Shown here: in pieces, positions 1 to 8,600 of the stretch
How the letters are laid out: each line of letters begins with the position of its first letter
Position numbering within the stretch: position 1 is the stretch's first letter
DNA from: JAIVJZ01 sp035645695
GTDB lineage: Bacteria; Acidobacteriota; Blastocatellia; Pyrinomonadales; Pyrinomonadaceae
Assembly: GCA_035645695.1 (NCBI GenBank)
Contig: DASQMC010000070.1
Coordinates: 124,001-188,000, forward strand
Direction: 5' to 3'
DNA: 64,000 nucleotides
The notes under the pieces: generated by a model
Told to the model about the DNA's origin: nothing
Seen by the model: only the letters and a program-made list of their open reading frames with translations
Database searches by the model: none
Made by a program: the position numbers and the translations under genes

Positions 1-1
1 C

Positions 2-154
2 AACGGCAGGGTGGAGGAAGTTTTCGATGAGACCGCAAGGCTCAATGTTATCGTCAACGTCTTCGCGCGCGAGACCACCGTGCAGCTTCACTTCGACGAA
101 GTGCGGAAGATTGATTTCAGAGACGAGCCGCCGGTCGGCTTATCGAATAATTGA
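2..154 (+). CDS. NusG-family transcription factor, C-terminal fragment
   Basis: The frame is open from the left edge and ends in TGA at 152-154, giving 50 residues of a protein whose start lies outside the window. The stretch from GRVEEVFDETARLNVIVNVF through the following RETTVQLHFDEV resembles the KOW domain at the C terminus of NusG, which binds ribosomal protein S10 or Rho. A further 14 or so residues follow the domain. A housekeeping nusG is usually followed by rplK, but here threonine aldolase follows, so this may be a specialised NusG paralogue. The N-terminal NGN domain cannot be seen. Confidence 0.6.
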   Translation, partial: NGRVEEVFDETARLNVIVNVFARETTVQLHFDEVRKIDFRDEPPVGLSNN

Positions 155-195
155 CACCCGGTAAGCGAGAGATGCCCGGCGACCCGAGTACTTTT

Positions 196-1242
196 ATGAA
201 GTTGATTGACTTGCGCAGCGACACGGTGACGAAACCGACGCCCGCCATGCGGCGCGCGATGAGCGAGGCCGAAGTGGGCGACGACGTTTACGGCGAAGAC
301 CCCACGGTCAATCGCTTGCAGGAGCGCGCCGCTGAGATATTCGACAAAGAGGCCGCGCTGTTCGTGCCGACGGGCTCGATGGGCAACCAGATCGCCGTCA
401 AGCTGCACACGCGGCCGGGCGCGGAAGTCATCATTGAGGAGCGCGGCCACATCTACAACTATGAGATGGCCGCGATGTCGGCCATCGCCGGCACCATCGC
501 GCGCCCCGTCAAAAGCGCGGACGGCAGCGGCATCCTCCGCTGGGACGACATCCGCGCGGCCGTCCACGCCAACGACGCGCCCTACTACGTCGCCCCGACC
601 GGCCTTCTGGCTCTGGAGAACTCGCACAACCTCGCGGGCGGCACGCTGCTCACGCGCGAGCGCACCGCGGAGCTTTGCGCGGGCGCGTACTCGCTCGGCA
701 TTCCCGTACACCTCGACGGGGCGCGCATCTTCAACGCCGCCGCCGCGCTTCAAGAGACGGTCGCCGCGCTCGCCGCGCCGTGCGATTCGGTGATGTTCTG
801 CCTGTCGAAAGGTTTGGGCGCGCCCGTCGGCTCGATGTTGTTGGGAACGCGCGCATTCATAGACGAGGCGCGGCGTTGGCGCAAACTGCTCGGCGGCGGG
901 ATGCGGCAGGTGGGCGTCATCGCCGCCGCGGGGCTGGTGGCGCTCGAAGAGTCGCCGCAAATTTTGCACGAGGATCACGCGAACGCACGCCGTTTGGCCG
1001 AAGGCGTCGCCGAACTGCCCGGCGTCGAGATCGACCCCGCACGCGTCGTCACCAACATCGCCATCTTCGACGTAGCGGGCACGGGGCAGGCGGCCGATGC
1101 CGTCTGCGCACGCCTGCACTCGCGCGGCGTTCTCGCCTCCGGCTTCGGCTCGTCCATCCGCATGGTCACGCACTACGACGTATCGACCGCGGACATTGAC
1201 GCGGCCATCAAAGCGCTCGGCGACACCCTGCGCGAGGGGTAG
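196..1242 (+). CDS. ltaE: low-specificity L-threonine aldolase
   Basis: A PLP-dependent fold-type I enzyme that cleaves L-threonine or L-allo-threonine to glycine and acetaldehyde in the cytoplasm. The N terminus MKLIDLRSDTVTKPT is the family signature, and the Schiff-base lysine is K205 in CLSKGLGAPVGS. Length is 348 residues, usual for the family. I chose ATG 196 because the protein then begins as LtaE does. An upstream TTG at 151 and an ATG at 172 are in frame but add residues outside the family. The stop lies just before a two-armed repeat that separates it from cmk. Confidence 0.93.
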   Translation: MKLIDLRSDTVTKPTPAMRRAMSEAEVGDDVYGEDPTVNRLQERAAEIFDKEAALFVPTGSMGNQIAVKLHTRPGAEVIIEERGHIYNYEMAAMSAIAGTIARPVKSADGSGILRWDDIRAAVHANDAPYYVAPTGLLALENSHNLAGGTLLTRERTAELCAGAYSLGIPVHLDGARIFNAAAALQETVAALAAPCDSVMFCLSKGLGAPVGSMLLGTRAFIDEARRWRKLLGGGMRQVGVIAAAGLVALEESPQILHEDHANARRLAEGVAELPGVEIDPARVVTNIAIFDVAGTGQAADAVCARLHSRGVLASGFGSSIRMVTHYDVSTADIDAAIKALGDTLREG

Positions 1243-1247
1243 CCGGG

Positions 1248-1353
1248 TTTCAGTTTTCAGTTTTCAGTTTTCAGTTTTGTCCGGCTGATAGGTGCGATGC
1301 TGAAGATTGACTCGAACGACTGAAAACTGAAAACTAAAAAACTGAAAACTGAG
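1248..1353 (+). repeat. two-armed tandem repeat hairpin, CAGTTTT word
   Basis: The left arm (1248-1278) is about four tandem copies of the 7-mer CAGTTTT. After a 40-base loop, the right arm (1319-1352) is the reverse complement, tandem GAAAACT. The arms can pair into a stem of roughly 30 bp. The right arm ends three bases before the cmk ATG, so it occupies the usual ribosome-binding-site position. The same word recurs at 16810-16931 and 37815-37850. Confidence 0.85.
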
Positions 1354-1355
1354 AT

Positions 1356-2036
1356 ATGACACCTTTGATCATCGCCATTGACGGTCCTTCGGGCGCGGGC
1401 AAGTCAACGCTCGGGCGCAGGCTCGCGCGCGAACTCGGACTGCTCTACGTGGACACGGGCGCGATGTACCGCGCCGCCGCGCTCGCCGTCGTCGAGGCGG
1501 GCGCAAACGCGACGGACGCCGAGGAGGTGGCGCGCGTCGCCGCGCGGGCGCGCATCGAACTCGCGGGCGACCCCGACTCGCTGCGCGTCCTGCTCGAAGG
1601 GCGCGACGTGTCCGCGGAGATTCGCACCGAGCAGATCACGCGCCTCTCTTCCGTCATCTCCGCGATCCCGGCGGTGCGGCGCGACCTCGTGCGCCGCCAG
1701 CGCGAGATGGGCGAGCGCGGCGGCGGCGTCGTTCTCGACGGGCGCGACATCGGCACGGTCGTCTTCCCGGCGGCGGATGTGAAATTCTTTCTCACAGCCA
1801 TCCCCGAAGAACGCGCCAAGCGGCGTTTCGACGAAGACCACGCCAAAGAACCCGACCTCACTTTTCAGGAAACCCTCGCCGACCTCAACACGCGCGACGA
1901 GCGCGATTCGACGCGCGCCGATTCCCCCTTGCGCATCGCGGAAGATGCCGTCGTGATAGACACCACCGAACTCTCCGTCGAACAGGTCTTCGCGCGCATG
2001 CTTGAAGTCGTCCGCGAGCGTCGGGGGATTTTTTAA
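1356..2036 (+). CDS. cmk: cytidylate kinase
   Basis: Phosphorylates CMP and dCMP with ATP, a housekeeping step of pyrimidine nucleotide supply. The P-loop GPSGAGKST is at residues 10-18, followed by the family's VDTGAMYRA, and LDGRDIGTVVFP marks the nucleotide-binding region. Length is 226 residues, as expected. The ATG follows directly on a repeat arm and there is no recognisable Shine-Dalgarno sequence. The gene ends at the base before the next open frame, a lipoprotein, suggesting cotranscription. Confidence 0.96.
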   Translation: MTPLIIAIDGPSGAGKSTLGRRLARELGLLYVDTGAMYRAAALAVVEAGANATDAEEVARVAARARIELAGDPDSLRVLLEGRDVSAEIRTEQITRLSSVISAIPAVRRDLVRRQREMGERGGGVVLDGRDIGTVVFPAADVKFFLTAIPEERAKRRFDEDHAKEPDLTFQETLADLNTRDERDSTRADSPLRIAEDAVVIDTTELSVEQVFARMLEVVRERRGIF

Positions 2037-2045
2037 TTGTGCGAC

Positions 2046-3020
2046 ATGAAGTTGCCGACGCTACTCCTCATCGCTCTCGCCGCCTCTTCCGCCTCCTCCT
2101 CCTCCTGCGCGCGGCACGACTCGCAGCGGGCGGCCGTCGTCGCCGCCGACGCGAACGTCCGCGCCGTGCCGACCGCCGACCCGACGCCCACGCCGTTGAC
2201 GGATTACACGCCCGACAGGTTCGGCGAGGGAATCGCCGACGCCGAGAACATCGAATATGCTGGGGAGGGCGTGCTGCGCGAGCAGGGTTATGAGGTGGAA
2301 AAGAGATTCAGGAAGTACGTCACACCCGACTACGAGACGGAGATCGAGTACGCGGTGCTGAAACGGAACGGGCGCGTCGTCTTCAGGTTCGATGATGAAG
2401 CGGTCGAGCAAATCAACGAGGCGCGCTTCGGCCTGTGCAACTTCCTCGGAGAGGAACACCGGCAACTCGTCGTCGAACTAACGTCGAACAAATACTGGCG
2501 CTACTGGGTCTTGCGCCTCTCGCCGAAGTTAGAAGTGATTTACGACAGCGGCCGTTACAATCTCGTCTATCATTTGCGAAGCATTGATCTGGACGGCGAC
2601 GGGCGCCTGGAGATCGTGCAGAACCTCGGCTCGTTCTGGTATCGGCTCGGCGATAACGTCTCTTCGCCGCGCCCCGAGATGATCTTCAAATACGACGAGG
2701 GGGCGCGCCGCTACGTCCCCGCCAACCCGGAATTTCAGTCCGTCGTGCTCAAGGACATCGGCCTGAGGGTGGAGAAGGTGCGCGCCCTCGTCGAAAACAA
2801 CCAGCCCGACGTGACAGACCTCCAACTCGCATCAGGCGTGGGCGACATAGTGATTCGTTACCTCTACGCCGGGCGCGGGCGCGAGGCGTGGGACTTCTTC
2901 GAGCGAGACTACCCGGACTCCGAGACTAAGGAATCCACGCGGGCAACTTTGAAAGAGGTGTTAGGCGAGGACGCGCTCTACCGGGAGATCGCGCGGCAGG
3001 AGCGGCAGCGGGCGCGCTGA
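2046..3020 (+). CDS. hypothetical lipoprotein with FG-GAP-like motif
   Basis: I do not recognise a named family. The N terminus MKLPTLLLIALAASSASSSS followed by Cys21 is a lipoprotein-type signal, so the mature protein is probably anchored to a membrane. A short Pro/Thr-rich linker follows. The stretch IDLDGDGRLEIVQNLG resembles an EF-hand or FG-GAP calcium-binding loop as found in beta-propeller proteins. Length is 324 residues. The start was placed at ATG 2046 because an in-frame TTG at 2037 adds only three residues before the signal. It lies 9 bases after cmk and 6 before ribE. Confidence 0.75.
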   Translation: MKLPTLLLIALAASSASSSSCARHDSQRAAVVAADANVRAVPTADPTPTPLTDYTPDRFGEGIADAENIEYAGEGVLREQGYEVEKRFRKYVTPDYETEIEYAVLKRNGRVVFRFDDEAVEQINEARFGLCNFLGEEHRQLVVELTSNKYWRYWVLRLSPKLEVIYDSGRYNLVYHLRSIDLDGDGRLEIVQNLGSFWYRLGDNVSSPRPEMIFKYDEGARRYVPANPEFQSVVLKDIGLRVEKVRALVENNQPDVTDLQLASGVGDIVIRYLYAGRGREAWDFFERDYPDSETKESTRATLKEVLGEDALYREIARQERQRAR

Positions 3021-3026
3021 AAAATT

Positions 3027-3689
3027 ATGTTCACAGGCATCATCGAAGAGTTGGGGCGCGTGCGCGGCGTGGAGCGGCGCGGCGAGGGCGTGCGCATGAC
3101 GGTCGAAGCGCGCACGGTGACTGAGGGGACGCGCGAGGGCGATTCAATCGCGGTCAACGGCGTGTGCCTGACCGCGCTCGAAGTGAGGCGCGACAGTTTC
3201 GCGGCCGACGGCTCGCGCGAGACTTTGCAGCGTTCCACTCTGGGGAGCTTGCGCGCCGGATCGCCGGTCAACCTCGAACGCGCCGTGACGCCCGAAACAC
3301 GGCTCGGCGGCCACATCGTGCAGGGGCATACGGACGGGCGCGGGCGTTTCCTCTCGGCCGAAGAACACGGCGGCTCCTGGACGGTGCGCATCTCGTACCC
3401 GCCGGAACTGGCGCGTTATCTGGTCTTCAAGGGGTCGGTCACGGTCGAGGGCATCAGCCTGACGGTGGCCGCGCTCGCCGACGACTATTTCGAGATCGCC
3501 GTCATCCCGAAGACGTGGGACGTGACGAACCTCTCGCACCTGCGCGCGGGCGATGCCGTGAACCTCGAAGTTGACATCATCGCCAAGTACGTCGAGCGCA
3601 TACTCACGGTCGGCGCGCGGCAAGCGGGCGCGGCGGCGCAAACGCCGGGGCTGACCGTAGAGAAACTCGCCGACCTCGGTTATAAATAG
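3027..3689 (+). CDS. ribE: riboflavin synthase, alpha subunit
   Basis: Dismutates two molecules of 6,7-dimethyl-8-ribityllumazine to riboflavin. It begins with the canonical MFTGIIEELG and contains two lumazine-binding repeats, the second opening around GGHIVQGHTDG. Length is 220 residues, usual for the family. The C-terminal tail after about residue 195 is Ala-rich. It is near a ribBA-like gene but separated from it by a small membrane protein, so the riboflavin genes here form a loose cluster; ribD and ribH are not in the window. Confidence 0.95.
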   Translation: MFTGIIEELGRVRGVERRGEGVRMTVEARTVTEGTREGDSIAVNGVCLTALEVRRDSFAADGSRETLQRSTLGSLRAGSPVNLERAVTPETRLGGHIVQGHTDGRGRFLSAEEHGGSWTVRISYPPELARYLVFKGSVTVEGISLTVAALADDYFEIAVIPKTWDVTNLSHLRAGDAVNLEVDIIAKYVERILTVGARQAGAAAQTPGLTVEKLADLGYK

Positions 3690-3710
3690 GCCGGAGGGCT
3701 TCACGGTCGA

Positions 3711-4019
3711 ATGATGAAGTTCAAATTACCCCGTCTTGAACGCAACATGACGCGCCTGTCGCAATCCGTCGCGGGCGGCACCTTGATACCGATCTTCCTG
3801 CTGCTTGTCATTATGCTGACGGATACCGGAGATTCCGAGCGTCCGCTGCTGGAAACTCATCCGTTGGCTTACGTTCCGGCCTGGCCTCTCCTGCTCTGGA
3901 AACATATCTTGCCCTCCGACGCAGCATACTTGGCAACCGCTGTTTCTGATTTCATCATCTACTCTCTGCTGACCTATTGGTTCGTCCAACAACGCGCGAA
4001 TCTGAAACGTTTAGCTTGA
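3711..4019 (+). CDS. small hypothetical membrane protein
   Basis: A 102-residue protein of unknown family with two hydrophobic segments, roughly residues 22-38 (TLIPIFLLLVIML) and 74-92 (YLATAVSDFIIYSLLTYWFV), and a basic N terminus. A GGAGGG sequence lies about 12 bases before the ATG. It sits between ribE and the ribBA-like gene on the same strand. Its base composition is less GC-rich than its neighbours. The 215 bases after it hold no feature I recognise; I looked for an FMN riboswitch core and did not find one. Confidence 0.6.
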   Translation: MMKFKLPRLERNMTRLSQSVAGGTLIPIFLLLVIMLTDTGDSERPLLETHPLAYVPAWPLLLWKHILPSDAAYLATAVSDFIIYSLLTYWFVQQRANLKRLA

Positions 4020-4234
4020 ATTGCTGAATTCGGACGTTCCATAACGCCGGAAATTTCTACCAACCGGCGCGTGCGCGCGGCGTCTCTCCCTGCCTCTCCT
4101 CTCTACCGTTTCCAAAGATTCGCGCGGCATCGGGCTTGCAATAACATCGCGAGTCGCAAAAATGTCTGCTTTCGGGTAACATAATCGCCGGTATAACGCT
4201 CCTCCCGATAATTCAGTTGCCGAATATAACTACA

Positions 4235-5395
4235 ATGCCTTTTTCCTCCATCGAAGAAGCCGCCGCGGACATACGCGCCGGCCGCATGGTCATCATCGTC
4301 GACGACGAGGATCGCGAGAACGAGGGCGATCTCGTCTGCGCCGCCGAGTGCGTCACGCCCGAGATCATCAACTTCATGGCGACGCACGCGCGCGGCCTCA
4401 TCTGCATGCCCCTGACCGAGGAACGCTGCGACGAATTGCACCTCACGATGCAGGTCGCCGACAACACCTCTTTCCTCGGCACGGCCTTCACCGTCTCAAT
4501 CGAAGCGAGACGGGGCGTGACGACCGGCATCTCCGCCGCCGACCGCGCGACGACCATCCTGACCGCCGTCGATCCGAAAACCAAACCGTCAGACCTCGCG
4601 CGCCCCGGCCACATCTTCCCGCTGCGCGCGCGAAAGGGCGGCGTGCTCGTGCGCCCCGGACAGACGGAGGCGAGCGTCGATCTGGCGCGCATCGCAGGAC
4701 TTTATCCGGCGGGCGTCATCTGCGAGATCATGAACGCGGACGGGACGATGGCGCGCCTGCCCGAACTGCGCGAGTTCGCGCGCCAGCACGATTTGAAGAT
4801 CATCTCCGTGGCCGACCTCGTGCGCTACCGCATGCAGAAGGAGACGCTCGTGCGCCGCGCCGCCGAATCCGAGATCAGGACGGTTTACGGCCGCTTTCAT
4901 GCCGTCGCCTTCGAGAACGTGATAAACGCGGAAGTGCATCTCGCGATGGTGATGGGCGAAGTCGGGACGGAGGAGCCGGTGCTGGTGCGCGTCCACACGG
5001 CCAACATCACGGGCGACGTGTTCGGCTCGCTCATGGACAACACGAATTTCCAGTTGCACACGGCCTTGGAGAAGATCGCCGCCGAAGGGCGCGGCGTCGT
5101 GCTCTATTTGAAGCAGCACCAGCACGGCCTCGACCTTATGCACCAGCTCCGCACCTACGCACTGATGCACGAACGCAATCTCACTTTCGAGGAGGCCAGC
5201 GTCGAGACGGGCTACGGCGCGAACCGCGACTACGGCGTCGGCGCGCAAATCCTGCACGAGCTGGGACTGCGCCGCATCAGGCTTTTGACGAACCACCCGC
5301 CCAAAGTAACCGCGCTCGAAGGCTTCGAGTTGGAGGTCGTCGGCCATGTGCCGCTCGGTTCGCCGGCGAAAGAAATGTCCGACGCGCAGCGTTGA
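4235..5395 (+). CDS. ribBA: RibBA-like protein: DHBP synthase with degenerate GTP cyclohydrolase II domain
   Basis: Residues 1-200 match 3,4-dihydroxy-2-butanone-4-phosphate synthase, with DDEDRENEGD and TTGISAADRA. Residues 205-386 align with GTP cyclohydrolase II. Two departures stand out. The conserved GHTEA motif, whose His binds the metal in DHBP synthase, reads GQTEA (Q143). In the second domain the Cys ligands of the catalytic zinc are gone: where the family has HxxCxTGD and CDC, this protein has VHTANITGDVFGSLMDNTN. It resembles RibBX-type variants, in which the second domain is not a cyclohydrolase. ATG 4235 was chosen over TTG 4217 because MPFSSIEEAAADI matches the family start. Confidence 0.88.
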   Translation: MPFSSIEEAAADIRAGRMVIIVDDEDRENEGDLVCAAECVTPEIINFMATHARGLICMPLTEERCDELHLTMQVADNTSFLGTAFTVSIEARRGVTTGISAADRATTILTAVDPKTKPSDLARPGHIFPLRARKGGVLVRPGQTEASVDLARIAGLYPAGVICEIMNADGTMARLPELREFARQHDLKIISVADLVRYRMQKETLVRRAAESEIRTVYGRFHAVAFENVINAEVHLAMVMGEVGTEEPVLVRVHTANITGDVFGSLMDNTNFQLHTALEKIAAEGRGVVLYLKQHQHGLDLMHQLRTYALMHERNLTFEEASVETGYGANRDYGVGAQILHELGLRRIRLLTNHPPKVTALEGFELEVVGHVPLGSPAKEMSDAQR

Positions 5396-5550
5396 ATGCG
5401 AGCGCCGTTGCGTCAGTCCGAAAAGCATCCGCCCGTTGTGTTAGTGATTCACGCGCCGGTTATCAAGGAAAGGGTTTGAACAACGTCCGAAGGGCAACTC
5501 CCAACAGCCCCATTCATCGTTCCGCGTTCACACTTCAACTTCAAAGCGAG

Positions 5551-5640
5551 AGTTTCAAGTTTCAGGTTTCAGGTTTCAAGTTCAATCCAAAGAACCTCAA
5601 ACCTCAGTCCTGAAACTTGAAACCTGAAACCTGAAACTTT
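5551..5640 (+). repeat. two-armed tandem repeat hairpin, TTTCAGG/TTTCAAG word
   Basis: The left arm (5551-5583) is tandem TTTCAAG/TTTCAGG units. The right arm (5610-5640) is the reverse complement, TGAAACT/TGAAACC. The loop is about 26 bases. The right arm ends four bases before the tamB ATG. The rest of the 249-base gap (5396-5550) holds nothing I recognise. The same word forms the right arm at 37872-37903. Confidence 0.85.
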
Positions 5641-5644
5641 CATT

Positions 5645-8600
5645 ATGCCTGTTGACGACAGGGACGAACGTTCCACCGGGTCATCACCTGAGACAGACGA
5701 GGCCGCGCCCCGCCCGCCGCAAAGCGACGAAGGCATTGCGGCGGGCGAAGGCGCGTCCGCGTCAGGCGGCGCTGCCGGCGCGGGCGAACCGCCGCCGGAC
5801 GCCGCGACCCCGGCCGAACGCCGCCGACGGCATCGCTACGTCAACCGCCGCAACGCCACGATTGCGACCGTCGCCATCGTCGCCCTCGTCGCGATCATCG
5901 CCGTCCTCGCGTTCCTCTTCTATCGCACGGGTCGAGTCGATGATTTGATCGCGCGGCAGATCGTCTCGACGCTCAAGGAGTACAACATCCGCGCCGAGAT
6001 CAAAGAGTTTCACACCAAGTTCGGGCCGCGCACGGTCGAGATACAGGGTCTCGATCTCTACGACGGGACGACGGGCGAGCGACTCGGCCGCGTCGAACGC
6101 ATCCTCGCCACCATTCGCATCGAAGACATGTTCGCGCTCAACCTGCGGCGCAACATCAATCTCGAATCGTTGCAGATCGAAGGACTCGAAGCGTGGGTGA
6201 AGTTCGACGCGGAGGGGATGTCGAACTTTCGCAACATCAGGCTGCCGCCGCCCGCCGAAAATCAACGCATAAACTTCTCCTATGCCACCGCGCGGATCGA
6301 ACTCAGGAACGGCGTCGTTCATTACGGCGACGAGCGGCACGAGATCGCGGGCGAGGCGAAAAACTTGCGTGCCATCATCGAACCGGACTTGCCCGACGCG
6401 CCCGCCGAGAGCCGCATGAACCGCGTCTGGGTCGTGCTCTCCGATTCCACTTTCACTTACGACGGCAGGCCTGTGGACAAGATCGACATCGAAGCCCGCC
6501 TGCGTCTCAACCAGACTCGCGCCGAGATACAGGAGTTGACTTTGCGTTCGCCCGTCGCCGAGGCGCGCCTCGAAGGCACGATGGACGACTGGCGCAACCT
6601 CCGCTATCAGATGAAAGTCACTTCGAGCGTTGACCTCACGCAAATCTCGAACACTTTGCAGACGGCGACCCCTCTGCGCGGCGCGGGCAGGTTCGAGGGC
6701 ACGATTGCGGGCGAGGGCGACAAGTTTCAGGTTGACGGCCAGATTCAATCGGACGCGCTGGCCGCCGGAAACATCCGCCTCAAAGGTTTGAACGCGACCG
6801 CGCGCGGCACGGCTCTAGGGCTGGAGAACTACGAGGCGCAAGGCCGCGCCGTGGCCGAGATGCTCACGGCGGGCGACTTCACTCTGAACCTCATACAGAT
6901 TCGCGGCGGCGTGATGGGAACCGGCAGCGACTTCCGTTTCCTCGGCGACCTGCGCGCCGCCGCCGCGCGCTCCGGCGCGACCTCAATCGCCAACCTGATC
7001 CTGAGCGACGCCGCCGCCGAATACCGCGACGGCCGCCTTTCGGGAACGCTCCCGCGCGTTGCGGCGGGCAACATCAAAACCCCGGACGTAACGGTGGCGG
7101 GCGCGCAGGCGGCGGACGTGCGCTTCAACGCGTCGGAAGACGGGAAAGAGTTCACGGGTTCGGCGGCAAACGCGAGCGCGGGCGCGCTCACGGCGAACGG
7201 GGCGCGCGTGGGCGGCATCACGGCGAGCGGCATCACGGCGACGGGGCAGAACGGCGTAACGAACATCCTCGCGCGCAGCGTCGTCGTGCGCGGCGCGCAG
7301 GCGGCGGGCGCGACGCTCGGCCAGATCAACGTCGCGGGCGTGCGTCTCTCGATTCAGGACAACGGCCGCGTGCAGGGGTCTTCGGGCGACATCAATGCGG
7401 GCACAATCGCGTTTAGAAACGGCGCGCAGGCCGGGCGCGCCGAGAACGTGCGACTCGCGCGCCCAGCCTTCGTGCTCGAACCTTCCGGCCGCTATCGCGC
7501 GAGCGCGGATTTGAGCCTCGGCGGCGGCGTGCTCGGCGACATCGCGCTCGGGGCGGCGCGCAGCAGCGTGGTCGCGACGAACAGCGAAATTCAACTCAAC
7601 AACTTTACGGCCGAAGCGTTGAACGGGCGCGCGAGCGGCAACGCCGTGATCAGCACGGCGCGAAACGGCGCGTCGCGCGTCAACGCCGCCTTCGAGGGTC
7701 TCGACGTGGGCGGCCTGCTCGCGGTTCTGACCGGGCGCGCGGTGCCGATTGCGGGCGCGGCCACCGGCACGGTCAATCTCTCGATGCCGGGGACTAACTT
7801 CGAGGCCGCGAGCGGCACGCTCAACGCAGAGTTCGCGGGCGAGACGGGCAACGACGCGAACGGGCGCACGCCGCTCACCGGCGAACTCGCGCTCGTCGCG
7901 AATCGAGGGCTGTTCCGGCTCGACCGCGCGAACCTGCGCACGGGCGCGAGCGAGTTGACGGCGAGCGGCGACTTCTCCTTCAAGGGCGACTCGAATCTCG
8001 CGGTCAGCCTCGCCTCTTCCGACGCGGCCGAACTCCAGCGCGTGCTCGTCGCCTCCAACCTGATCCCCGCGCTCGAAGAAAGTTTGACGACTTATGGCGT
8101 CGGCCTCGCCGGTCGCCTGGAATTCGACGGCACGATTCGCGGCCCGCTCGACGCGCCCGCCGTCAACGGCCGCGCCGCGCTCGCCACGCTGCTCGTCAAC
8201 GGGCGTGATCTCGGCGCGCTCACCGCTTCAGTCGAAACGACCGCGACCGAGGTGCGCGTGCCCGATGGCCGCCTCACCCAGCGCGAAGGCGGCAACGCGC
8301 AGTTCGCCCTCGTCTATCCGCTCGACGGCTCGAACAACGGCTCGCTCGAAGCCACTCTCGAACGCATCGATATCGGAAGCCTGATGGCCGCGCTGCCGGG
8401 TTCCGGCGCGTCGAGTTTCAATTCGCAACTCGCCACCGTCGGCCCCACTTCCGGGCGCGTCAGCGTGCGCGGCATCCCCGCAGCCCTGAGCGGCAGCGCG
8501 GACGTGCGCTCCGGCCCCGGCCAGTTAAACGGCGAACCCTTCGACGAGATCGTTGCAAAAGCGACTTTCAGCGGCACGACCGTCACGCTCGAAAATCTGG

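Noticed and set aside
88..1173. Long open frame on the minus strand across the threonine aldolase gene
   Set aside because: Arg/Ala/Val-rich translation without domain, opposite a clear gene; expected shadow in GC-rich DNA.
4020..4234. FMN riboswitch before the ribBA-like gene
   Set aside because: No recognisable conserved core was found by eye.
4348..5613. Long plus frame overlapping ribBA
   Set aside because: Arg/Pro-rich and out of frame with a gene that has strong motifs.
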